DNA from: Vibrio profundi
GTDB taxonomy: Bacteria > Pseudomonadota > Gammaproteobacteria > Enterobacterales > Vibrionaceae
Reading direction: 5' to 3'
Length of the DNA: 64,000 nucleotides
Assembly: GCF_005281835.1 (NCBI RefSeq)
Contig: NZ_RZIS01000009.1
Coordinates: 124,001-188,000, forward strand
Below, one piece after another: positions 17,385 through 24,718 of the stretch. Each line of letters opens with the position of its first letter. Within the stretch, counting starts at the first letter, position 1. Below the pieces are notes generated by a model. It ran no database searches, was not told the DNA's origin, and saw nothing but the letters and a program-made list of their open reading frames with translations. The translations under genes and the position numbers were made by a program.

Positions 17385-18083
17385 CTATGTACGTAGATAG
17401 CCTTTTCCTCTCACGCTAGAGAGAAAAAAGTTCAATGCTAAAGCCAAACACAACAACACCATTCCAAGCGCAACACCTTGAGCAAAAGCACCTTTATGAC
17501 TTTCCATTGCGATAGCTGTTGGGATATTACGAGTCATGCCCATAATGTTGCCGCCAACCATCATTGAACACCCAACTTCAGTAACGATTCTTGAGAATGC
17601 TGCAATGGTTGCAGCGAGTAGTGGAAAGCGAGTTTCCCAGACTAAAGTGGCAGCAACTCTTGTGGTGGAAACGCCAAGCGTTACGGCTGTCTCTAGGGCA
17701 CGTCTATCACTAGCTTGTAATGCTCCGTGCATCATCGACACCAAGATAGGAAAACAAATTAGCATCTGACCAAATATCATGGCCTTTTGGGTGAATAGCA
17801 TTTGCCAATCACCCAAAGGGCCAGATCGAGAAAGCATCATATAAAGAAGTAACCCGATAACAACGGTAGGGATAGCTTGAAGCGTATTGATAATGGACAA
17901 GACCGCCCACTTACCAGGGAAGTTCGTATACGCGAGTAAGAACGCCATAATGATCGAAGGCAGAATCACTAACGAAATTGCAGAGAGTGAAACGCTGAAC
18001 GAAACAGCAACGATCTGCCACAGTTCGTTATCGAAGTTTACCAACAGGTTTAGCGCGTCAAGCGTCGTCTGCCAAAGGGTCAT
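17385..18083 (-). CDS. tupB: Tungstate ABC transporter permease
   Basis: 232-aa inner-membrane permease with about six helices. The cytoplasmic EAA-like loop (ALETAVTLGVSTTRVAATLVWE) contacts the ATPase. The family is the TupB/WtpB-like group of tungstate permeases. It lies between tupA (32-nt gap) and tupC (9-nt gap). Confidence 0.9.
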   Translation of the reverse strand: MTLWQTTLDALNLLVNFDNELWQIVAVSFSVSLSAISLVILPSIIMAFLLAYTNFPGKWAVLSIINTLQAIPTVVIGLLLYMMLSRSGPLGDWQMLFTQKAMIFGQMLICFPILVSMMHGALQASDRRALETAVTLGVSTTRVAATLVWETRFPLLAATIAAFSRIVTEVGCSMMVGGNIMGMTRNIPTAIAMESHKGAFAQGVALGMVLLCLALALNFFLSSVRGKGYLRT

Positions 18084-18115
18084 GAAGTTTCTCGTGTTAG
18101 TTAGCCAATCGTGTG

Positions 18116-18922
18116 TTATTCAGCGCTAGCGACAAATAGCTGCTTACCATGCAATTTGAATTCGTTAATCAGTTTTTGGCCTTTTGGGTTAACCAACCAA
18201 TCACTAAACACTTTTGCACCTTGATAGTTAATGGCAGGGTAACGTTCAGGGTTCACCAAGATCACTTGGTAAGGGTTAAATAGGTTCTTGTCGCCTTGGA
18301 AAAGTACCGATAGGTCCAATTTGTTTTGATAGGCCAGCCAAGTACCGCGGTCAGTCATGGTATAGCCTTGCATTTCTGCCGCCATGTTAAGCGTTGGCCC
18401 CATACCTTGGCCTACAGAGCGGTAACCACCAAAATTTGGCTCCATCTCAGTTTGCGCCCAAATCCCCATTTCTTTTTTGTGTGTGCCGGAGTCATCACCG
18501 CGAGAAACGAAGGTTACGTTGTTTGTCGCAATTGATTTAAATACTTCAGCAACCGTTTTTTGAGATTCGATTTTTGCAGGGTCGGTGACTGGGCCAACAA
18601 TCACAAAGTCGTTGTACATCAACTTGCGTGGAAGTACGCCGTAGCCTTTTTCTACAAAATTCGCTTCAGCTTTAGGTGCGTGGGTCATCACCAAATCAAC
18701 ATCGCCGTTTTGGCCCATGCGCAATGATTTGCCTGTACCTGCTGCAATGACATCAACTTTGTATCCGGAGTCTTTTTCAAATTCAGGCAGTAGGTAGTCA
18801 AGTAAACCTGAGTGATAAGTGCTGGTTGTGGTGGCAAGTTTGATATGTGAAGTATCTTCTGCGCTACTAGCCGAATAGCTGACGATAGAAAGGGCTGCAA
18901 TTGTTAAGGGGATTGCTTTCAT
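18116..18922 (-). CDS. tupA: Tungstate-binding periplasmic protein
   Basis: 268-aa exported oxyanion-binding protein. After a signal peptide (ends near SASSAED) comes LATTTSTYHSGLLDYLLP, the TTTS motif characteristic of TupA, followed by GTGKSLRMGQNGDVDLVMTH and SRGDDSGTHKKE, which complete the ligand site. The ATG at 18922 (GGA about 7 nt upstream) is preferred over the in-frame ATG at 18934, which has no Shine-Dalgarno. It is the first gene of tupABC-mobA-mobB::moeA, with a leader of about 100 nt from a sigma-54 promoter. Confidence 0.92.
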   Translation of the reverse strand: MKAIPLTIAALSIVSYSASSAEDTSHIKLATTTSTYHSGLLDYLLPEFEKDSGYKVDVIAAGTGKSLRMGQNGDVDLVMTHAPKAEANFVEKGYGVLPRKLMYNDFVIVGPVTDPAKIESQKTVAEVFKSIATNNVTFVSRGDDSGTHKKEMGIWAQTEMEPNFGGYRSVGQGMGPTLNMAAEMQGYTMTDRGTWLAYQNKLDLSVLFQGDKNLFNPYQVILVNPERYPAINYQGAKVFSDWLVNPKGQKLINEFKLHGKQLFVASAE

Positions 18923-19032
18923 TATTATGTCCATTCTGATTATAGATAGTCGATAAGGGCCTTAAGAAACTCCGCTCTTTTTGACCTTTTTCTTTTGAAA
19001 TACAGGTGTCTGCATATCGTAATAATCGTTAA

Positions 19033-19048
19033 AGCAATCTTAGTGCCA
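19033..19048 (-). promoter_or_regulatory. Sigma-54 promoter of the tupABC-mob operon
   Basis: Minus-strand TGGCACTAAGATTGCT is a perfect match to TGGCAC-N5-TTGCW with GG-N10-GC spacing. The predicted start is near 19022, about 100 nt before tupA. A sigma-54 activator gene is divergently encoded just to the right. Confidence 0.88.
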
Positions 19049-19137
19049 AGAATGGACATATCTGCAGTTCTAAAAAATGACGTTAATTCAAACAATTAGC
19101 GTGCAGCATTGACAAATAACACAAGTAAAGTTTGAGC

Positions 19138-19154
19138 TAGGACAAAATGTCGCA
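19138..19154. promoter_or_regulatory. Palindromic activator-site candidate upstream of tupA
   Basis: TAGGACAAAATGTCGCA contains the GACA-N3-TGTC dyad. It is centred about 100 bp upstream of the tup -24 element, a usual distance for a sigma-54 enhancer site. Very similar 17-mers lie upstream of the formate dehydrogenase operon (43093-43109) and at 36068-36084. The proposed binder is the response regulator encoded at 19224 (inference). Confidence 0.6.
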
Positions 19155-19182
19155 TATTAAACCTATTGAACTTACTTATACT

Positions 19183-19199
19183 TGGTACACTCTGTCTCA
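19183..19199. promoter_or_regulatory. Second palindromic activator-site candidate
   Basis: TGGTACACTCTGTCTCA has the same layout as the site 45 bp to its left: right half TGTCTCA, left half one base off GACA. It lies just ahead of the regulator start at 19224, so it could also mediate autoregulation. Confidence 0.45.
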
Positions 19200-19223
19200 T
19201 TACTCGATAACCATAAGAATATT

Positions 19224-20690
19224 ATGTCTACTCTCACTCGTAACGATCAAAGCAATGAGCATTCCCTACCTAATCAATACCAAGCTTTTTCAGTATTGGT
19301 TGTTGATGATGAAGTAGGAATGCAGGCAATTTTAAAGAAGGCGTTAGGTAAATTCTTTGGAAAAGTAGAGTGCGCAGGCTCAGTTGAAGAAGCTGAAATA
19401 CTCAGATGCAAAGATCATTTTGATCTTATCGTGCTTGATATCAACTTGCCTGGTCGTTCGGGAATCGAGTGGGAAGAAGCGTTTAATGACCCGGATAAAC
19501 GTTCAGACGTAATATTCATGACGGGCTACGCGGATTTAGATATGACCATCTCGGCGCTAAAGCTTGGGGCTTCTGACTTCATACTCAAACCATTCAATCT
19601 AGAGCAAATGATTCAAGCAGTATTAGGTTGCATGGACAAAAGACTAGAGCAACGTATGCAGTATGCTCTAAAAAGAGATATCAGCCGCCATATCACTACT
19701 GAGATCATTGGAAGTTCCGATAAAACCAAACAGCTTAAACAGTTAATTACTCAGTTTGCTCCTTCACGAGCTTCAGTACTTATAGAAGGGGAATCTGGTA
19801 CGGGTAAAGAGTTGGTGGCGCGTGGTGTTCATGAAGCTAGTAAAAGAACCGGACCATTTGTGCCTATCAACTGCGGAGCAATTGCGCCTGAGCTTTTAGA
19901 AAGTGAATTGTTTGGTCACACTTCAGGGGCGTTTACTGGAGCGAAGAAAAGCCGGGAAGGTTTGTTTCGAGTCGCAAATGGCGGAACGTTATTTCTCGAT
20001 GAAATCGGTGAGATGCCACTTCCTATGCAATCAGCGCTACTACGAGTATTAGAGCAGCGCACGATTCGACCTGTGGGCAGTGAGCGTGAAATTTCAGTTG
20101 ATGTACGTGTTGTCGCAGCGACTAACCGCAATTTGCAGGAAGAGGTCGATAAAGGTACATTCCGACGCGATCTTTATTATCGACTCAACGTACTAAAGGT
20201 TGATGTCACACCATTACGTGAACGACTTTCAGATCTCATTGAATTAGTCCCACATTTCACACGCATTTTATCTAGTGAGCTAGGAATGCCTGAGCCAATG
20301 TGGGCGCATGAAGACATTTTGGCGATGAACGAATACAACTGGCCAGGGAATATTCGTGAACTGAAAAACCTAATGGAACGATGCATATTACTTGGCAAGC
20401 CACCAGCACACTATTGGCGAGAACTAAGTGGAGAAGTCACACCCACTCATGTTTCGGTGACGGTGTCACATACTGCAGAATTACCGAGCATAGATGTAAA
20501 GGATGGCGAAGAAGGCTACCCAAATGACTGGACGCTAAAAGAGGTTGAGAAAGCTCATATAGAACAGCTGGTTGCCCATCATGATGGTAATAAATCGGCT
20601 GCTGCTCGTGATCTTGGAGTTGCTCGTAAAACTTTAGAACGAAAATACAAAGAGTGGTACGCAGAAGGTTCGGAATATGCCGATTCATAA
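19224..20690 (+). CDS. Sigma-54-dependent response regulator (NtrC family)
   Basis: 488 aa: receiver domain with phospho-Asp in LIVLDINLPG, central AAA+ ATPase and C-terminal Fis-type helix-turn-helix (KSAAARDLGVARKTLERKYK). The ATPase has Walker A GESGTGKE and the GAFTGA loop that contacts sigma-54, so it should be a competent activator. ATG at 19224 was chosen over an earlier in-frame start at 19182; no strong Shine-Dalgarno supports either. It overlaps the sensor kinase by 14 nt and diverges from tupA. As I recall, V. cholerae carries a similar pair (VC1522/VC1521) inside its formate dehydrogenase locus, suggesting control of that pathway. Confidence 0.9.
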   Translation: MSTLTRNDQSNEHSLPNQYQAFSVLVVDDEVGMQAILKKALGKFFGKVECAGSVEEAEILRCKDHFDLIVLDINLPGRSGIEWEEAFNDPDKRSDVIFMTGYADLDMTISALKLGASDFILKPFNLEQMIQAVLGCMDKRLEQRMQYALKRDISRHITTEIIGSSDKTKQLKQLITQFAPSRASVLIEGESGTGKELVARGVHEASKRTGPFVPINCGAIAPELLESELFGHTSGAFTGAKKSREGLFRVANGGTLFLDEIGEMPLPMQSALLRVLEQRTIRPVGSEREISVDVRVVAATNRNLQEEVDKGTFRRDLYYRLNVLKVDVTPLRERLSDLIELVPHFTRILSSELGMPEPMWAHEDILAMNEYNWPGNIRELKNLMERCILLGKPPAHYWRELSGEVTPTHVSVTVSHTAELPSIDVKDGEEGYPNDWTLKEVEKAHIEQLVAHHDGNKSAAARDLGVARKTLERKYKEWYAEGSEYADS

Positions 20691-22701
20691 TTTAGCTTCC
20701 AAATGGCGATTTCGATTCAAAACGATGGTGCGTTATCGCCTGCTGTTCCTCACTTCAGCCCCAATTATATTGACCTTGTGTGCTCTGATCGCGATTACTA
20801 TGTATTGGTCGGTTCATTACACGTGGCAAGGGGCTTTGGTTGATGTATCTGAACGTTTGGACGTTGCCGATAACAGCATCAACCTTATCCAACATCAACA
20901 AGCAAACAATGTAAAAGCTTTTGCTGATTCTTATGATTTTCGCTCCAGACTCGAAAGTGAGTACCAAGACACCGATTTCGCTTTATGGGTAACCGACAAC
21001 CGCAAGCGTTATCAGTTGGACTTTTTACGCTGGCACCGTGTTAATACCATGGAGAACAAGTGGAAGTTCCTCGATCTCACACGTAAAGAGTCCTTCTTCG
21101 ATGTGCTCAATGAAAAAGAGCTCGACGCGCTCGATCATGAGCTAGCCATTCGGGCTGAAGTCCCATTATTAAATGGAAATGGCGTCGAAACTCGCGGCTT
21201 AGTGAGCCGAACCGTGATTCCAATTACCAACAAATACAACGATATTATTGGATTCTTGGACGGTGGGATCCTATTGAACAACTCGACGGTACTTGTTGAT
21301 CAAATTCGCAACTTAATTTACCCACCACGCGAAGGTTCTATACGTAGAACAGGCACGGTTACAGTGTTTCTCGATGATTTACGGGTTAGCACTAATGTTC
21401 CGTTAGATAGTGACGAGCGTGCTGGACGCGCAATTGGTACGCGAGTTTCGCACGAAGTGCACTCTAAAGTGCTTAATAAAGGGCAAGAATGGCACGACAG
21501 AGCTTATGTTCATGATGCTTGGTACATTACTGCGTATCAGCCAATTCGGGATCAATATGACAACGTGATCGGCATGCTTTATACGGGCTATTTGATCTGG
21601 CCGTTGATCAAAACTTACCTAACCAATTTAGGTGAAATCAGTTTAACCATACTGACGTTGTTATTAGTATCTGGTCTTATTGTGTATAGAGGGGCAAGAG
21701 ACTTATTCAACCCAATCGAACGTATCCACAAAGTCGTCAAATTGGTTCAGATGGGGCAAGACAAACGTATTGGTACGTTAGGGCTCGATGATAAACATGA
21801 ACTTACTCAGCTCGCGAAACAGTTCGATAAAATGTTGGATTTACTTCATCAACGTAATAAAGAAATCAACGACGCGGCACTAAGACTAGAATGCAAAGTC
21901 ACTGAAAGAACGGCCAGTTTAAAAGAGAAGACCGAGCAATTAGAGCACCATATTAAACTGCTCAACCAAGCGAGAGATAAGTTGGTCGTGAATGAGAAAC
22001 TGGCGGCATTAGGTGAACTTACCGCAGGCATTGCTCATGAGATCAACAACCCAACTGCCGTGATCCTTGGCAATGTTGAGTTGATGAAATTTGAGCTTGC
22101 CAATGATGCTGAGCGAGTTGACGAAGAAATCACGGCGATTATGGAACAGATAGACCGTATCCGAAACATCACACGGAGCTTGTTGCAATACAGCCGACAG
22201 GGCGGTGTGCAAGACGAAATCACGTGGCAGCACATTAATCCAATCGTTGATGAGAGTATCACCTTGGTTAAGACCGGAGCGAAGAAGAAGAATATTGAAT
22301 ATATTTCTAAGCTCACGGCTAAAACATCGGTAGAAGTGAATCGTAATCAGTTGCTGCAAATTTTAGTGAACCTGCAGATGAATGCCATCCATGCGATGAA
22401 TGGAGAAGGGCGTTTAACAATATTGTCTGAGGACTGGATAGAGCACGGAGAAATTCAAGGTGCGGTCATTCATGTTGAAGATGAAGGTTGTGGGATCCGT
22501 GAAGAACAATTGAGTCGAATATTCTCTCCATTTTATACAACAAAGCGTGACGGTACTGGGCTTGGGCTGTCTGTATCACAGAGCATCTTAAGTCATACCG
22601 GCGGCGAGATTAAGGTGAGATCAGAAGTAGGTAAAGGGAGTTGTTTCAGTGTTTACCTGCCAAACAAGGCTGAAAAAGAGCTAATGATCGCCAATATTTA
22701 A
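20677..22701 (+). CDS. Membrane sensor histidine kinase, partner of the sigma-54 regulator
   Basis: 674 aa. TM1 is near 20-45, followed by a periplasmic Cache-like sensor of about 270 residues, TM2 near 318-340, a HAMP domain, a coiled coil, HisKA with phospho-acceptor His454 (AGIAHEINNPTAV), and HATPase_c (NLQMNAIHAM, DEGCGI, GTGLGLSVSQ). It is overlapped by the response-regulator gene, so the pair is cognate. The signal is unknown; the location by tungstate and formate genes suggests formate, an oxyanion or a respiratory cue (inference). It ends at a terminator shared with the LysR gene. Confidence 0.9.
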   Translation: MPIHNLASKWRFRFKTMVRYRLLFLTSAPIILTLCALIAITMYWSVHYTWQGALVDVSERLDVADNSINLIQHQQANNVKAFADSYDFRSRLESEYQDTDFALWVTDNRKRYQLDFLRWHRVNTMENKWKFLDLTRKESFFDVLNEKELDALDHELAIRAEVPLLNGNGVETRGLVSRTVIPITNKYNDIIGFLDGGILLNNSTVLVDQIRNLIYPPREGSIRRTGTVTVFLDDLRVSTNVPLDSDERAGRAIGTRVSHEVHSKVLNKGQEWHDRAYVHDAWYITAYQPIRDQYDNVIGMLYTGYLIWPLIKTYLTNLGEISLTILTLLLVSGLIVYRGARDLFNPIERIHKVVKLVQMGQDKRIGTLGLDDKHELTQLAKQFDKMLDLLHQRNKEINDAALRLECKVTERTASLKEKTEQLEHHIKLLNQARDKLVVNEKLAALGELTAGIAHEINNPTAVILGNVELMKFELANDAERVDEEITAIMEQIDRIRNITRSLLQYSRQGGVQDEITWQHINPIVDESITLVKTGAKKKNIEYISKLTAKTSVEVNRNQLLQILVNLQMNAIHAMNGEGRLTILSEDWIEHGEIQGAVIHVEDEGCGIREEQLSRIFSPFYTTKRDGTGLGLSVSQSILSHTGGEIKVRSEVGKGSCFSVYLPNKAEKELMIANI

Positions 22702-22721
22702 AACCACTTAATTTGACTGAG

Positions 22722-22756
22722 AAAGCCCTCAATCTTCATAGAGCGAGGGCTTTTTT
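22722..22756. terminator. Bidirectional terminator after the sensor kinase
   Basis: Stem AAAGCCCTC/GAGGGCTTT with a 14-nt loop, then TTT on the plus strand. It lies between the kinase and the convergent LysR gene. Confidence 0.85.
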
Positions 22757-22766
22757 ACAAACCTCG

Positions 22767-23687
22767 CTAGGAACTTGTGCTGCTGATGATTAATTCTCGT
22801 AACCATTTGTGGCTTGGATCATTGTCGAAATGCTTATGCCAAACTAAGGCTAGTCCGCCAGATTTCAGGTCAAGTGGTAGGGACTTTGCGACCAATTCTG
22901 AGCTGCTTTGAAAAGAGTCTACCGATGAGGCTGGGCAACATAAAAATAGATCACTTCGAGCACACAACTTCATAGCGCTGTTAATATCTGGCATGTTTAC
23001 CGCGGTATTAAGCTGCTTATGCTCTAAAGACAACACTTCATTAAGTAGCCAACGTTCCATTCCGCCAATCTTTAGCTCAATGTGACGATGTTTTAAGAAA
23101 GTGTCCATGGTCCATTCTTCGGCAAGTGCCGGGTGGTTCTTACGCATCAAACAAACCGAGCTATCCCGCATCAGCTCAACGTAATGCAATTCATCAGGAA
23201 TATTGAGATAGTGGGTTTCTGCACGTTCATCCCATTCGAAAATGCCAACACCAAAATCGACTTCACGTCTTAATAAACGATTAACGCTATTATCCGACCA
23301 AGGTTGGTTTAGCACTTTAATGTTTGGCGCTTGTTCCAACAGCGGAGGCATGAAGTCGAGAAATATTGATGAATAAGCGGTTTCACATAAGTCGAATTGA
23401 AAGGTCCTCTGGCTATGCTGAGGCTCAAACTCTAATGGGATAGCCAATTGATCTAATTGATTGAGTATCTCAAACACACGGGGCGCGAGCGAGAGTGCTT
23501 TCGGAGTCGGGTTTAAATGCGTAGCTTGGCGTTCAAATAACGGGTCATCAAACGTTTCTCTCAGTTTACCAAGCTGTTTACTCACTGCCGACTGGCTTTT
23601 ATACAGACGCTCAGCGGCGGCTGTTACGCTGCGTTCTTCAAGTAATACTGCAAGAACTCTTAATAGGTTGGCATCGAAGTTTTTCAT
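22767..23687 (-). CDS. LysR-family transcriptional regulator
   Basis: 306 aa. The N-terminal winged helix-turn-helix is typical (FDANLLRVLAVLLEERSVTA, then AAERLYKSQSAVSKQLGKLR), followed by the LysR substrate-binding domain from about residue 90. Target and co-inducer are unknown. LysR genes often act on a divergent neighbour, but here both neighbours (the kinase and mscS) are not divergent, so context gives no target. Confidence 0.88.
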   Translation of the reverse strand: MKNFDANLLRVLAVLLEERSVTAAAERLYKSQSAVSKQLGKLRETFDDPLFERQATHLNPTPKALSLAPRVFEILNQLDQLAIPLEFEPQHSQRTFQFDLCETAYSSIFLDFMPPLLEQAPNIKVLNQPWSDNSVNRLLRREVDFGVGIFEWDERAETHYLNIPDELHYVELMRDSSVCLMRKNHPALAEEWTMDTFLKHRHIELKIGGMERWLLNEVLSLEHKQLNTAVNMPDINSAMKLCARSDLFLCCPASSVDSFQSSSELVAKSLPLDLKSGGLALVWHKHFDNDPSHKWLRELIISSTSS

Positions 23688-23797
23688 GTGAGTGATCTAC
23701 GGGTCTGATTCTTAGTTGGAATATAGCTGATTTGTTAAAGAAAATGAAAGAGTTAGAAAACAAAAGCCTGTAAAAATAACAAGGTGACGTTAATAAA

Positions 23798-23826
23798 GCC
23801 ACTTACGCCAATTGACCTTAAGTGGC
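23798..23826 (-). terminator. Terminator after the MscS gene
   Basis: Perfect 8-bp stem GCCACTTA/TAAGTGGC with a 13-nt loop, followed on the minus strand by TTTATT. It lies 10-38 nt past the MscS stop codon. Confidence 0.65.
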
Positions 23827-23835
23827 ATCTTTGGG

Positions 23836-24717
23836 TTATTGGGTCGTATTGAATGCTATGACTGGTGGCTTAATACCGTGTTTCTTGAACTCTTTCATTA
23901 CTCTAAGGGTAATATCTGTCTCAAAGAGCTTTTCATAAGTCGTATCAACGACATACGCTTTACACGTTAGTTTAATCGCTAGGTAATTATCAGTGATAGT
24001 TTGCTGAACTAAAACAGTTACAGGTTTAGGCAAGTGAATATAGCGACTAGACGAAGCGGCTTCTTGAATCAAATCGCGGGCTAGCGTTATGTCTTCGTCC
24101 ATCCCAATATAAAAGGGGATAACCACTTGCATGTCTAGAGCCCCATAGTTGCCACTGGTGGTAACTTCATTTAAGAACTTATTGTTAGGAATGGTGATGA
24201 TGTCATCATTTAACGTTCTCATTCGAACCGAACGTAAACCTATCGTAATAATGTCGCCATAATTGCCCTCGAATGTGACGCGGTCACCTACTTGGAACGG
24301 TCGGTCAATCATGACGGTCAACCCAGCAATAAAGGACGCGGCAAGGTCTTTTAGCGCAAAGCCAACAGAAACAGCAAGCGTGCCTCCGATTAAAGCAAGA
24401 ATATGGTCATTGATTCGAAAGCTCATCATGAATACCACTAAACCAGCGGTCATATAGATAAAGAATTGAAGGAAGGACTGAACCTTCTGCAGAAGCATTC
24501 GATATTGCACAAATTGACGACCGATGCTTTCAACCATTGAATTCATAAACTTAATCAGTAGCCAAGTAACCCCAACCACGAGTACAGAGAAAAATACGCC
24601 ACTCCAACGAATCAAGCTCGCGAATTGCTGGATGTTATCGAGATTTGCAATGTCTTCGGCTGCGCTTGAATTAAACGAAATAAAAATGGCCGCTAATAGT
24701 AAGAAAATCTTTGTCAT
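23836..24717 (-). CDS. MscS-family mechanosensitive channel
   Basis: 293-aa small-conductance channel. It has a cleavable-looking signal (FNSSAAED), about three helices, and the pore-lining TM3 region GGTLAVSVGFALKDLAASFIAG. The MscS beta-domain follows (DRPFQVGDRVTFEGNYGDI, then RTLNDDIITIPNNKFLNE), with a normal C-terminal vestibule. It opens under membrane tension to release solutes. The gene begins 1 nt after the stop of a large membrane ATPase gene, so the two are co-translated; a dedicated ATPase partner is unusual for MscS. Confidence 0.9.
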   Translation of the reverse strand: MTKIFLLLAAIFISFNSSAAEDIANLDNIQQFASLIRWSGVFFSVLVVGVTWLLIKFMNSMVESIGRQFVQYRMLLQKVQSFLQFFIYMTAGLVVFMMSFRINDHILALIGGTLAVSVGFALKDLAASFIAGLTVMIDRPFQVGDRVTFEGNYGDIITIGLRSVRMRTLNDDIITIPNNKFLNEVTTSGNYGALDMQVVIPFYIGMDEDITLARDLIQEAASSSRYIHLPKPVTVLVQQTITDNYLAIKLTCKAYVVDTTYEKLFETDITLRVMKEFKKHGIKPPVIAFNTTQ

Positions 24718-24718
24718 C

